Part shown: positions 1 to 12,517 of the stretch, piece by piece
How the letters are laid out: the number at the start of each line of letters is the position of its first letter
Numbering within the stretch: the first letter of the stretch is position 1
DNA from: Antedon bifida
Lineage: Eukaryota > Echinodermata > Crinoidea > Comatulida > Antedonidae
Length of the DNA stretch: 64,000 bases
Assembly: GCA_963402885.1 (NCBI GenBank)
Contig: OY727099.1
Location: forward strand, 11,582,001-11,646,000
Direction of reading: 5' to 3'
The notes under the pieces: model-generated
Told to the model about the DNA's origin: nothing
Databases searched by the model: none
Seen by the model: the letters and a program-made list of their open reading frames with translations, nothing else
Program-made: the position numbers and the translations under genes

Positions 1-3000
1 GTTCGTCTTCTTCAGTTTCTGACCCATGACCTACGCTGCCACCACTAGCTTTCTTCAAAGCTGCATGTAAAGCTTCAATTTGTGTTCCTGTTCCTGCATT
101 TAGTAAATCTACAGGGAAAATATTACTTAGTGTTATTAAGTTAATTAGCTGTTATGATGTGATGATATACTGTACTTTTTATGCCATTTTTTTAGCAGGT
201 TTTTAAAATAAAAAAATCGCCCAGAAATCTGTATCTATTTTGAATGCATGTTCTCTTGTCAATTGTTTCAGTAAATCAAAATAAATCGATACACATTTTT
301 TTATTTATCTTTTGTTTCAAAACTGTTTCAAAACATTACCTTCATCCTCAACTTGAGTTTTAATTTCAGGTGAATTTTTCTTAGAGTTTCCTGTACTCCT
401 TTTGCCATCCTTCCCTCTAGTGCCACCTAACTTATCAATCAGGGTTGAGTCTCCTGTATCTAACAATGCAACTGTGTGCAATAAAACAAAAGTAAGTTAT
501 CTTATCATTATTCATACTAATTAAAGATGTAATGTCCCCCAAAACATGAAAAATGAAGATTAATTAAATCACACTTTGTAGTTTTAATAAAGTTAATCAC
601 TTACGTAGAAAAAAAAATGAAAAAAATAATGTTTTCCCTTATAAAATACTGATTTTTCAATTGAGTTCCTATGAGTTCTCCTTTTGGGGACTGAAATGGT
701 TCTACTGGTTTTTTAGAAACTTCATGGCTTGTTTTTATTTTTGTGCTTTAAGTTCTGTAAATGTTATTTAAATAATATTCCTTACCTTTTGAAAGCATAC
801 TTGGATTTTTCTAAAAAGAAAGATGATATAATAATTATAATTAGATTATAATGATTTGAACAAAGTAGTAATATGATGAAGGTTTATACCAGATTCAAAC
901 GTATAGAAATCTATTTAAAAAATATTTTTAAAATAGTGACTATGTCGCTTTTTTTCCCTGAACTGTTTTTATTGTTTTTTTTTGTCAAATAAATAAATGA
1001 AATTTATGTATTTTTAAGGCCTAATGATGATTATACTGCGCAAGAGAGTTACAATTATTGTGCTTACTCCTTTATTGCTTTTAACTTCTGGAGAAGATTC
1101 CTCAATACTAGAATTTGATGAATCCAATTTCTTTTTACTGTTTCTCTTTTGTGTTGTTAGATTGTTGCTTGCTTCTAACCTGCAAAAGAAGAAACATTTA
1201 GAGCCTAAAAGCATGGACCTATAAATAGGTTTCATCAAACCACAGTTACGTCTTGGATTTGTGATATTAAATTTCCTTTTTTTATCATTTGTGTATGGTT
1301 TTGTGCAATTTGTTCTGGACCTCAATGGAATTAAGTATTTTAATTTTTTGGGATTTCCTTTTAACTAGAGTCTTACTGTTTTTCTGATTTTTTAATTGTT
1401 TTATATGTTTATAGTGTATGTATCTGTGTGACTGTGGTTAATAAAGTAATTAATCAATCAAAAGTTGACTGATTACCAAAACTAATTTAGGACTCATATT
1501 TATTAATAACAATGTGTACACTCCTTGAGTACATACTTAGTTTGCTGTGTTGTCATATTAAGTGTCTTAGTGGAATCTGCCTCTGCATTCAATCTGCCAA
1601 AATCTATCGTCCTTCCTTTATTGTTCTCTTCCAGTTCTTTAAAGAACCGTTCCTTATCAGCAATTTCTGCTAACGTTTCGGCCCCAGGGCCGGTTGATGA
1701 TAAGCGATCCTTCTCTGGTCCCTCAAAATCATCTACAGTATATAAAAAAGTTATATCTAAATGCAGTGTTTAAAGAAAAAGTGCAATCTCATTCTCTATC
1801 TTGCATCTAAATGAATGATTTAATAACTAGCAATTTACAGTATAGTACAGTTGTACTCGTTTAACTTTGTATTTGTACAATTGTTTATGTATATGTACAG
1901 TATTGTGTATATTCCATATGTTTCTCAGTGGTTTAATTGTTATCATTTTTTATTGTACTTTTATCCTTGATTTTATGCATGTTAATTTTAGACAGTAGTT
2001 ATTAATAAATGTAATTGTTTTAGATGTAATGCCCAATGAAACAAGAATAGATTTAAACATTTATAATTTGTAGAGTTTTTATTCTACTTTATTATTATTT
2101 ATTTATTTATTTATTGAAATTTAATACCTGTATGAGTAAGACTTTCATCTAAGCTTGACTTTGAAACCAACACATCACTATTGAAAGGAAAAACAAAACA
2201 TTTAGCAATTTCAACTATCCATGCTAGCTTCTCTTAACATTTATATCATCAGTATAGACATATACAAAAATAGTACTAACCTTTTTTTAGTTTCAATAGC
2301 TGATTTATACGCTAAAAAGTAATTTACAAAGAATTAATATTAAAACATTATATCAATTATAATCATTGCAATATTTCCTCTTTCAACTAAGGCATTCTAA
2401 AGAGATTTATTAAGGCATAAGGTGCCTGGGCGTAAGGTGCCTGGGCGTAAGGTGGCTGACGTAAGGTGCCTGGGCGTAAGGTGCCTGGCGTAAGGTGCCT
2501 GGGCGTAAGGTGCCTGGGCGTAAGGTGCCTGGGCGTAAGGTGCCTGGCGTAAGGTGCCTGGCGTAAGGTGCCTGGGCGTAAGGTGCCTGGGCGTAAGGTG
2601 CCAGACGTAAGGTTCCTGGCGTAAGGTGCTTGGGCATAAGGTGGCTGACGTAAGGTGCCTGGGCGTAAGGTGCCTGGGCGTAAGGTTCCTGGGCGTAAGG
2701 TGCCTGGGCGTAAGGTGCCTGGGCGTAAGGTGCCTGGGCGTAAGGTGCCTGGCGTAAGGTGCCTGGGTATAAGGTGCCTGGGCGTAAGGTGCCTAACAAG
2801 AATCAATCAATTCAATTAAGTCTTAATTAAACTGTGAAGTTAACATACGTTCTTCTAGACTGTCTCTACTCATAGCTACTTCTGCATCGCCTCCTGGTCT
2901 GCCTGTTTTCACAAACTTCTTTTGTTCACCCTTTAAAAATAAATAAAATAAAGCCTTGTGTAAACAATAGTTTGGTAGTCTGCGTTTTAGACCTACAGTA

Positions 3001-4226
3001 CTGCAAGTTTTATAATTCAAATATATTTTATAATTGTTTGTATAGTAAAAACAAACAAATATACACACATATCAGGTACATACATTTTTGTCATGAAATG
3101 TTTTTTATTTCAATATGACATGAATACAGAAAAAGTTTACATAATAGACAATAAAGCAACTAGAATCATATTGAGGATCAATACTAGAAGAATAAATTAT
3201 TCTTTTCATGTATAAGACCATTTTTAAACTAAAATAATATAATTAACTAAGTAGACAGATAAAGTACAAATATATCATATCTGGTTCTAAGTGCAATACT
3301 CACAGATACATGTTCAGGTTCTTCTTCTTTCAGTGGAGTTGACTGCTTCTTGGGTTTCAGCCACTTATTAGCACCTAAAAATGGGATACAGCTGCTGTCA
3401 ATCTATGGAATTCATTACCGGAGCATGTAGTTTCATTTATTTTCCACTCATTTAAATGCATTTAAACCAACATACGTATACAATGTATACTATATGGGTG
3501 GAAGGAGGTCACAAGTAGTATCTTTAAGATGAACTAATCAATTCAAGTCAGGTCTCCAACAGGCATGGACCAAACACCCTTCAAAATTTGCACCGTATTC
3601 GAGATTTGATGTCATTTTCAAGAGGGCTTATAGGCATAGCCTCGCCTCGACTTCGGATCCAGCAGATGCTGAGCTCCGGAAACAAGTAAAAAATCAACTA
3701 TGTACTCCTTTAAAGACTGAGAGAAAGAAAGCTAAAACTGAGAATTAGTCTCATCTTTCTTCTTTCTCATTTTGTGATTCTATAGCCTTACCTATAGAGG
3801 TATCGTTATCGTCTTCTGTCATCCACCATGGAAGATCTTCTTTTACTTTAGATGAGTTGGCACGGTAACGTTCACCATCAAAAGATTCATCCGATACAGA
3901 CTATATTAATTTAAAAATATTCTAAAATGTATATTATTGGAATTAATATATCCTGAAATACATGGTTTAATGTTATTATTTATTTTAATTTTATTTGTTT
4001 AGTCAAATAAAACAACTTGATATTTTACTGCAGAAAATCACTGGAGGAATGATTTAAAATAAAATAAAGATAAAAACTAATGTGTAAATTTATTAATAGG
4101 CCTATTATTGTTTCTATATGTACATTTTTGTATAATAAAAATAATTTTCCAAACCTCTTGAAGGAATTTTTCAAAGGCACTATCAAGTTCTTTCTTGGAC
4201 CACTTTTGATTCTTCTTTCTCGACAT
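1..4226 (-). CDS. CEP162: CEP162-like centrosomal/ciliary protein, N-terminal part (partial)
   Basis: CEP162 is a centriole-distal-end protein needed for transition-zone assembly at the cilium base. I see eleven in-phase exons: 4226-4155, 3900-3792, 3374-3304, 2930-2849, 2311-2281, 2177-2128, 1732-1537, 1179-1068, 810-786, 471-340 and 108-1, all with GT/AG borders. They give 329 residues before the gene leaves the window. The start MSRKKNQKWSKKELDSAFEK, the DLPWWMTEDD patch (about residue 47), AMSRDSLEE, KERFFKELEE with a following IDFGRLNAEAD, and IEALHAALKKA recall vertebrate CEP162 N-termini. The long coiled coils of the family lie beyond the window edge. Two exons are tiny (31 and 25 nt). 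The 31-nt exon was placed because it alone restores the phase between its neighbours. The family call rests on remembered motifs, not a search. Confidence 0.72.
2407..2795. repeat. 15/16-bp minisatellite in a CEP162 intron
   Basis: About two dozen copies of a GTAAGGTGCCTGGGC-type unit (15 or 16 bp, a few point variants) fill the intron between the 82-nt and 31-nt exons of the CEP162-like gene. Because many units are multiples of 3, long open frames rich in PGTLR or QAPYA appear on the minus strand. I read these as by-products. On the plus strand each unit contains GTAAGG, which resembles a splice donor, but the host gene runs on the other strand. Confidence 0.9.
3385..3746 (+). other. Retroelement-like coding debris in a CEP162 intron
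   Basis: Positions 3390-3440 read on the plus strand as AAVNLWNSLPEHVV, a pattern typical of the end of non-LTR retrotransposon ORF2 proteins. From about 3540 to 3746 a second open stretch encodes a basic peptide containing WTKHPSKFAPYSRF and ending TERKKAKTEN, then a stop. It has no start or splice support on this strand. It lies antisense in an intron and is most likely LINE debris or a retrocopy fragment. I do not recognise the second peptide. Confidence 0.35.
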
Positions 4227-5240
4227 TGTGTCAGTAGTTGAGCTTCAATAAATTATTAATAAAAGAAGTTAAGTAAAACACTACACTACAACATTTTTGC
4301 TTAATTAAATTAAATTTACATACTGACTGCATCTACTCCTAGTTGTAGATACAACCTACAGATTATATTTACACCACCACAGCGCCTCTTTGGCCGATTG
4401 TCTCAATAGGCATAGATATAGCACGGGGATTACATCTACGAATACGCGTACTAGATGTAGTAGTAGTAGCCACTGCGTAAAATTGATAAACAAATTATAA
4501 CAAATCTGTATAATTTATTCCTGATGATAGTTGATTAAATAAAAAATGAAATAAAAATCAATAAATTCAGTTTCAAATTGTATTCTTAAGTTGACTAGCA
4601 CATATGAACAATGTGTTACATTATTAGGAGATCCCATTATTATTTATAATATACAGTATGCATATACTAGGCCTAGCTACTACTAAGTTGCAGATACCTA
4701 GGCCTAGCCTAGGCGCGCGTAACACAGTGACACTGAGGACAGGCAAGCAGCTCGGCGGAACAGCACTCTCTGAAGAGCCCTATCTAGGCTGGGCCTAGCC
4801 TACCATTTTCAGTCCTCTTGATAGCTTAAATATAATTATACTTATAGCCTATACCTAACTTAAATTCATTATAAAATATCAAAATACCTAAAATGTATTT
4901 TGAATAGAATTACTTCTTCCCGGAATAAAATTTAAACTTCGCTCTCTTTCATTATTATTATAAATGTCATCAAAACATTGTATATAATTGAGGGCGGTAT
5001 GGTCGACTTTTCCATCACTGTACGTCTGTATGAAAGTCTAACCATATACACGACTGTACATGGTAGACTATCGTCATGTCAATCATTCACATTTTTTTCA
5101 CACACACCACACAAAAACAAAGGTCACCCGATCCAGATCACATCACACACCACATCGTTTTTGTTGAGAGCCTGGAATTTCTGGTGGTAAGAAGCGTGCT
5201 AGCGAGTAGTAAAAGAAACAATACAGTGACAGGTAAATCT
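4227..5240. promoter_or_regulatory. Divergent intergenic region between CEP162-like and AGPAT genes
   Basis: The CEP162-like start codon (4226, minus) and the AGPAT gene (plus, first coding exon at 6020) face away from each other. The interval is GC-richer than its surroundings near 4380-4460 and 4690-4800, carries several TAGGCCTA-type palindromes, and has a plausible noncoding first-exon donor (ACAG|GTAAAT, about 5230). It probably holds a shared promoter. No TATA box can be defended. Confidence 0.35.
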
Positions 5241-6019
5241 AGAAATATTATGTTTTGTTTCGAGATTGGTTATATATAGATTAGAATAAAAAATACTACA
5301 AACATCATTCTACTAACGCCTAGCCTCTACTAGTAGTAGTAGGCCTACTGAAAAGGCCTAGCTAGTAAGAGTACGTAGTAGTAGTACTATATAGGTATTA
5401 CTACACTAGCCAAAGGGCGCCTAAAAGTTAAAAAAACCTATACAGCCTAGCTTATCATGACCATGTGCAACAAAAGAGTATAGTCGCACAGGGCCTAAGC
5501 CCTGAAATAGCCTAGTTTAGGTAGAGTAACCCTAGAAAGACTGTAGACATAGGCCTATATTTTTGTAACAAATATTTTAAGACGAATAAAACATTGTGAT
5601 TTAATAAGTGGGGGTTGTATACATTTTACTTATTATTTTATTTTCTTTGATAATCTTATTTATGGCAATACTATATTTATATGAAATCGTGCAGGAAATA
5701 ATATGAAACTATAAAAAATAAAATGTTTCTTTTTCCAGGAACCTGTTTAATAGCTGTTGTTTGTTCTTTGTTATCTTTTTGCTTTCAAGTTTGAGGAAGT
5801 GCTAATAATTTAACAAACTTGAATAAACAAAGAAATTTGAAATATGTATTTATTTAAATAAATAATATATTGAATAAGTCTTGATGACACAATTCAATAT
5901 TAAATTAAAAGTTCTCTAAATTTTTACTTTATTTCAGCATAGTCATCTAAGTGATCAAAGTACAGACTAATCTATCGGTATATGTTAATTTGAGTAACAT
6001 TTACAAGAAGAGTCACATC

Positions 6020-9000
6020 ATGTCACTATTGTCCATCATTCAGAAGACTTACATCGTACCGCTAATTGTAGGCTACACATTCCTTGTTAGTGGTGTCGTC
6101 ATATGGATATTGCAGGCTTGCTGCTTAGTTATCTGGCCGTTTAGTAAAAATCTATATAGACGTTGTGTTTGTGTTTTGGCATACCAACATTGGGTCCGTA
6201 AGTTAAGTTTTCAGTTGTGTTTGTCCATGTACAAAAAAAAAATTTCAAAATTCAAGTGGAGACAAGTTTGTAAGATTGTGTCTAAATAGAGCACATATCT
6301 TTATGCTACTCGTATGCACACTTAGAATAAAATACAGTAAAAAAAAAAACTGTTACATTTTAAAAATAATATCTGAACTTAAGTACATTCTTAAACATAA
6401 TTTCTTTGTTACTCAATAATAGTTTATCTTATGCTCAATTAATTATTAATTAATATCAACATTTTTAAGTGCATATGCTTTCTATTTAAGTAGAAATCAT
6501 TAAGTCAATATTAAATATTTTGGTATTTTTAAACTTAGAATCAAAATGTGGTACACATGGGTACATCATGACCACAAAATCTCAACCCTATACAAATACA
6601 ACATAGATAAAGGTGACTCCAAATGGGTACATCATGACCACAAAATCTCAGCCCTATACAAATACAACATAGATAAAGTTGACTCCAAAGTTTGAAATTA
6701 ACAAAAAATTAAATAATGCTTAATCATTACCGCTCACACCACATGTGATTCCTTAAATTAATTGTAGAATTTAAATTGTAATTTTGTTTTTCTTGTTGGT
6801 TTATTTGTGCTCTGTTCTGGGTTGACCAACTAGCATAGGTGTTTAGAATAGCACCTGTTTGGTCTTTCCTTGCCTTTTATATATTTGTTTAGTTTTTTCT
6901 ATGTATTGTATATGGCAGAAATTGAATAAATAAAAATAAAATAACTAAACCAAATGTGTATTTTTAAATGTACACTTTCACATACTGTAGGTACATATAC
7001 ATTTAAATGATGATACTAATTTTGAACACATGGTTTCATATTATTAACAATGTCTTTTGTTATTTTTGCTGGCAGGTAATTCACAGAAAACATGCTTTAG
7101 TGCATGTGCACAAGAAAACATAAATAAAATACAAAAACTATTCTTTTTCAGAAATGGTCTTCTTGTTTGACCACTGGGCAAAAGCAGAAATCATTTTCTA
7201 CCATGACGGAAAACTAGTAGATTATTTAGCGAAAGAGCACTCCCTCATCGTTATGAATCATCGTTTTGATGTCGATTTTTTAGTGACGTGGTCAACATGT
7301 CAAAAGTTTGGTATATTAGGGGTAAGTGGTAGAAATTAACACTCAAATTTGGTATCTCTTCCGTACCTCGCATTCCATTTTGCTTTTATTTTAAAAAAAA
7401 AAGAAAAATAAACATACTATTTTTCTTTTCAGTCGTCCAAATCTTTTGTGAAAGAAGAATTGAAATATATTCCAATTGTAGGTTGGGGCTTTTCTCTGAT
7501 TGAGATGGTCTTTCTGAAAAGGAATTTTCAGAAAGATCGAAAGGCTTTGGTTGATGGAATTAGTATATTGAAAGATTATCCATTGAAATCTTGGGTAAGT
7601 TGTGTTGGAATTTATTTATTTAAAAACATATTTATACAGGATAAAAAAAAAACATATCAATGGGCCTGTTTCTGCTGCAACTGCTCAAAATACGGTATAA
7701 AATACGGTATTTTTTATACCGTATTTTTTAGTACCACGTTTCTGCTAACAATACTTCTTGGGTCGTATTAAAATTCATCCTTTTTACCCAAATTGCCATT
7801 CATTTTTATTTGGTCGACAATTAAAAGTCGTAATAAAGGAAGTTGTACGCCTCACTTTCAACAGCCTAGCCCTAGTGATAGAGATGTTGTGAGAGCACAG
7901 AAAACATCGTAATGGAGACAAGTAATTCGTTCCCTCCCCGAGTTATTTCTTTTGCAATGTTAATTGTACTGCTTTCGCAGGCTCTTCAGCTTTGAGTTTA
8001 CTCTTGCTTTGGAGACAAGTCTATTCCGTACTCCTTTATAAATGTGGTTGTCCCTTTTATTACCTTTTAGTTGGCCGGACATTTTAGCTTTGCCCCCTCC
8101 TCCCTCCCCACACAGATTTATATAGTAAATACTGTGACGTCTTCGCTCCACATTTTCGCCGAATATATCTATACACGTGTGTAAAACAGCTGACAGTGAC
8201 AGAAAATAAAAACACGATGTTGACCTCATGTCGCAGGTCAAAAAAAATACGGTATTTTTTATTGGTAGCAGAAAAGGGTACAAAAAATACGGTATAAATT
8301 TGTAAATACCGTATTTTATCCACAAATTTTGTGGGGAAAATACAGTATACAAAATACGGTATTTTTTTTATGAGCGCAGTTTCTGCTGCCAAAAAAATAC
8401 GGTATAAATACGGTATTCAAAAAATACCGTATTAAATACGGTATTTTCTTGGCAGCAGAAACAGGGCCAATGTCAGGTATAGATATTGCACCTATTTTAC
8501 AAATGAGTCCTGTTTTTTTAGAGCAATAGATTATGATGTATTGTCTTATAATGTGACCTTGAGTACTGTAAAACCAGAAACTTTCACAACAAGTTTCACT
8601 TTATTTTCCAAAATGCATTTTATAAGATAATTTGATGAGAAAAGTGCTAAACATAAAGCAAAAATGGAGGGAAAAAAACAAAAGAGCAAAGCTGGTTTTT
8701 ATGGTATACCTTTTACATATCAAACGGACAATGACAATAAAAACATGACAAAAACAGTACAATACATAAACTTTCACAAATTGGTTACACCGACCATTTT
8801 CGCAACATAAAGCTTTTGCGAATTTGAAAAATACTGTTTGTGAACAAGATTGCAACCATGACCTTTCGTGGTGTTGAAATGCATGTACTCTGTGTGTAAT
8901 GCATTGTAGTAAAATTCAGTATTCCCTAAAATGAATTATAGGATAAACCTAGAAGATGAGTTGTCAATGTCATAGTGCACTGACCTTCAATGACTTTCAA

Positions 9001-12000
9001 GTTTCTTGACTTTGAGAACAAACAATGATAATGGTTTGTTTGACCTGATATCCTACTACTACTATTGTAGTACTGAATTACTCTATGTACTGTATAAACA
9101 CAAAGAGATAATGGACAATTTAGTGCAATAAGATTAATGTCTTCTGAAGTCTTTCAGTAATCACATGTAACTTAACAACTGGTCATTTTTAACATTCAAT
9201 GTATATAAAGATAGCTATATATTTATATAAAGCTATCCTTAATTTTTTTTTATTTAGCTCATAAAAATGCATCATATAGAAATTTCATACAAAATTTTAG
9301 TACTTTTCTTCCATAAAGTTCTAGTTCTTTGAGAGTTATTATGCACTATTTAAGAATAAACTTATTATTATGAAAACTACACTGTACCTGAGGTACATTG
9401 AAAGTAGTAACGCAAATGTTGTTATTTATTACTGTACCTGAGGTACATTGAAAGTAGTAACGTAAATGTTGTTATTTATTAGATGTTACTATTTTGCGAA
9501 GGCACCCGCTTTACAAAACAAAAACAAGAGAAAGCAAACGAGGTTGCAAGGGAGAAAGGACTGAAGGAATTAAATCACCATTTATTACCACGTACCAAAG
9601 GATTCTCAGTTATAACGCAGGCGATGAAGGGCGTTGGTAAGTTACAAAACAACTGAGAATGAGAGAAATAAACTTTTAATGCTCCATATTGTTTATAGTG
9701 GACAAATATCTATTTATTAAGAGAGAATTTACTAGCTTTTTAGACTAATAATAATATTCGTTCTTGTATAGCGCTTATTGCACAATACTTCACATTATTA
9801 CCCCGGCCATTTTTTGGATTAATCACGTGTGGAAACATATACTCCCATAATGCAGCTAGTAATCAGCGCAAAGTTGTGTCTTCACCTAACCAAGTACCCA
9901 TGTATACACCTGGGTGGAGAGAGGGAAACGTAAGTGTCTTGCCTAAGGACACAAGCAATGCGGCGAGAGTTGGATTCGACCTCACAATCAGTAATCCAAC
10001 GTCCAACACACTGCACCACATGCCCAGAATTTAAACTCGAACCCAGGACAATGGAATTTGAAGTTGAGCACCTACAAGCTACATTATTAAGTAATAAGTA
10101 ACATATCTTCATTTTTCAACAGTTCCTGCTGTGTATGATGTAACATTATGTTGTAAAGACGACCCAACATTTATGCAAGTAATGTCAGCTAAAAAGCTAA
10201 AATTTCATCTATTAGTAAAGTAAGTACATTTATTCTTCCTTTTTTTAAAATTTTATTAATTATTAATAAAAAAAATGTTTTTTTTATTTCATATTTTATT
10301 GTATCAAAAACAAATCAAAAATGTGAACAGCAGAGCAGTCAATTTAACCAACCTGCAAACTTGTAAATAGCCTATTTCTTTCCCAAAAAGTTCATTACAA
10401 AATCCCAATAATAATACTACCGTAATAATAATTGTCTTTTGTATTGCGCCTAACCAAAATAAATTTTCTCTAAAGCACTACGACCACAAGGCTTGATCTA
10501 TGTAGAAATTACGTGTGCTATGTGCTATGCGAAAGAGGTTTTCAGCAACTGTTTAAAGATGTCAATAAAGTTGGCATTTTTGATTGATTATGGAAGAGCA
10601 TCAAATGAAATATACTTACTATCCTCTCCAAATTTAAACATTCCAACCTAAACCAAAACACTGCATATTAGCTTTATTTAACATTTTTGTTATTGTGTAT
10701 AGGAGAATACCTGCAGAAGATATACCAACAGATAATGATGATGATAGCGCAGCATTCTGTCATAAACTATATCAAGAAAAGGTGAAATAATTATTAACAG
10801 CTAAACATCAATTATTTATAACTAGGATTTTGTGTTAAAAGATATAATATTTAAACTCTACTAGAACAAAGTGCCACTGTGTAGACATTTTGCAGTCAGT
10901 ATAATTTTATATTACATAGCCTATGTAAATACGTGTACGTGATTGGTTGAAAGTGCATCACATGACTACCGCTGTGAGGATCGTAAATCCAGCAAATTCT
11001 CGAGTACGATGATATTGACTGTGTAATTTTCGTGTGGCAACACTCGCGTTTGCGAGTCATATACTGGGTCTTGAACTCGCGATGAAATTGTCAAGTCTCC
11101 ATCACAAGATGCGCTTCATGCGCTGCGCCACGGAACTTGCTTGAAGAAATTAATCAACTAAACTATTTAAACTATGCATACATAGCGCCCTCATTTGTTA
11201 TTAGTCCTCCGTAGATGTGATGTGATTGGTTAATACTCACAGTAGTAACCGGTACGTGCTCGACGCACTGAACATCCGGTGATTTGGCGCGGCTCGAAGA
11301 AGACGAATTATTATTTATTCGGCCTACCTGATAATATTATTATTATTAATGTAGGCTTATTGATGGAAATTCTTCTGTTATTATTTAAACAACCTAGGCT
11401 AGTGAATATTTTATTGCCAAGGAATCATTAATCAGTAATTATCTGTATATTATTCTTCGCAAGGTAAGGTGTCTAGGCAGCTTGTTTACATACAAAATAC
11501 AAAAAGGAGGCCTAGTCTAGCTACCCAGCAGATATTCTACTTGTTGTTGGCTATGTAATATAACAGATATCACCTTTTATATCGGTAAAATATAAGATTT
11601 AACATCCCCTCGGGGAATTATATATTTCCCGAAGCGCAGCTGAGGGAAATATATATTCCCTCGAACATAACATCATTCCCTTGGGGATGTCAAATCTTAT
11701 ATTTCACCTCTAAGCAGGCAATATCTGTATAATATGAAATATAGCCTAGTAAATACTAGAACATGACTACCATTCCAGTGCATCCAAAATGTTATAACAG
11801 ACAAATAGGTCGGTTATACGTATAGTCCTTCAAGAAAAATATAATTCCCTCAGGGGATCTCAACTGTTATAATACACCTCTAAGCAGTCAATATACTATG
11901 TTTTATGACAGGATGAAGCAGTGAACCATTTTCATGAACATGGCACATTGGACGGGTACCAGGGAAAATATAAACCATTGACGTTAAAAACCAACAGTGG

Positions 12001-12346
12001 TCCGGTGTCAGTTGTACTCTTCTGGTCTACTCTACTATTTACACCATTTGCTTACTACTTAATGTACTTACTTTACACAGGATCTATGTATACTTACTTA
12101 GTGCTAACTATTTGTACATACTTAGGTAAGTACACTAACATTTCAAGTACAGTTTTATTTATTACATATCTATATATTTTATTTGCAATTAAAGTCATAG
12201 TAAAAAGTACATGGACTGGATACATTTGTCAGTTACAAATTTTTAAATTTGTAAATGTTATCATGATGGAAATGCAAGAAAGAACAATTGACCTGCCAGC
12301 AACACATCCATTACCTCATACCATCATAATAAATCCAGCATTATAG
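6020..12346 (+). CDS. AGPAT3/4: 1-acyl-glycerol-3-phosphate acyltransferase, AGPAT3/4 type
   Basis: The enzyme acylates lysophosphatidate to phosphatidate at the ER/Golgi membrane. Seven coding exons (6020-6197, 7152-7321, 7433-7594, 9483-9636, 10123-10219, 10703-10781, 11912-12346) join in phase to 424 residues. Visible features are an N-terminal membrane segment (IVGYTFLVSGVVIWILQACC), acyltransferase block I MNHRFDVDFL (the NHx4D motif), the block KEELKYIPIVGWG, block III FCEGTRFT, HHLLPRTKGF, PAVYDVTL, and two hydrophobic segments near the C-terminus. All are typical of AGPAT3/AGPAT4 rather than AGPAT1/2. Vertebrate members are about 376-378 residues. The excess here is at the C-terminus, where the open frame runs through a good donor (LG|GTAAGT at 12125). 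A further exon carrying the conserved VTEIEKGSSYG-like tail was looked for downstream and not found, so the exact C-terminus is uncertain. The start is the first Met before the membrane segment. Confidence 0.9.
6559..6690. repeat. Two-copy 66-bp tandem duplication in the AGPAT intron
   Basis: Units 6559-6624 and 6625-6690 begin GGGTACATCATGACCACAAA and differ at only a few positions, so the duplication looks recent. No coding or splice signal coincides with it. Confidence 0.9.
6775..6935 (+). repeat. Probable LINE 3' tail
   Basis: The stretch around TCTGGGTTGACCAACTAGCA, followed by a T-rich part and GAATAAATAAA, resembles the 3' end of a non-LTR retrotransposon with its poly(A) signal. No coding part remains. 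Confidence 0.25.
7662..8468. mobile_element. Palindrome-rich MITE, Harbinger-like ends
   Basis: An 807-bp element is bounded by inverted repeats GGGCCTGTTTCTGCTGC and GCAGCAGAAACAGGGCC. An AAT triplet flanks both ends, consistent with a 3-bp target duplication. GGGCC-type ends and a 3-bp duplication fit PIF/Harbinger elements, though their usual target is TWA. Both subterminal regions are packed with ATACGGTAT / ATACCGTAT words in both orientations that can fold into nested hairpins. No transposase is encoded. Open frames of about 100-130 codons on the minus strand look non-coding. The element sits in the AGPAT intron before the EGTR exon. Confidence 0.75.
9381..9480. repeat. 50-bp tandem duplication abutting an AGPAT splice acceptor
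   Basis: Units 9381-9430 and 9431-9480 (starting ACTGTACCTGAGGTACATTG) are almost identical. The second ends two bases before the EGTR exon (AG at 9481-9482), so the duplication copied the region expected to hold the branch point and pyrimidine tract. Confidence 0.85.
9770..10030 (+). repeat. Dispersed repeat, SINE-like, copy 1
   Basis: A block with ATGCAGCTAGTAATCAGCGC, then GTGTCTTGCCTAAGGACACA and a segment ending CACTGCACCACATGCCC lies in an AGPAT intron. Its first 110 bases recur in reverse orientation at about 40530-40640. Similar 'cttgcctaaggacac' repeats are, from memory, widespread in marine invertebrate genomes. The tRNA-like origin is inference. Confidence 0.6.
11574..11900. repeat. 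Foldback repeat pair in the last AGPAT intron
   Basis: ATATAAGATTTAACATCCCC at about 11589 is mirrored by GGGGATGTCAAATCTTATAT near 11685, with GGGAAATATATATTCCC-type palindromes between. A second related half (CTCAGGGGATCTCAACTGTT) lies near 11850. Both units end with CACCTCTAAGCAGNCAATAT, so they are two members of one foldback family placed side by side. Confidence 0.6.
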
Positions 12347-12517
12347 ATAGGGGGAGGGGGTGCTAAATATTGAAAATGATCCATCGGCTTGCAGAAAAAT
12401 AAAAATAGTCATTATTTTATTTTTAAAAGACATGGCTGTTAAATTTTAAGGGGGCCTAAAGCCTGTTTAGCCTCCACCTAAATCTGCGCCTGTACATGGA
12501 TTGAATACAGTTTTCAG

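Noticed and set aside
2387-2806. 139- and 129-codon repeat proteins (PGTLR / QAPYA) on the minus strand
   Set aside because: Products of a 15/16-bp minisatellite in an intron; several frames are open for the same reason.
7960-8392. Minus-strand open frames of 102-130 codons
   Set aside because: They lie within a MITE full of ATACGGTAT palindromes and resemble no protein family.
9950-10040. Possible tRNA gene (GGATTCGACCTC-like B box)
   Set aside because: No A box at the proper distance and no cloverleaf could be drawn; part of a dispersed repeat.
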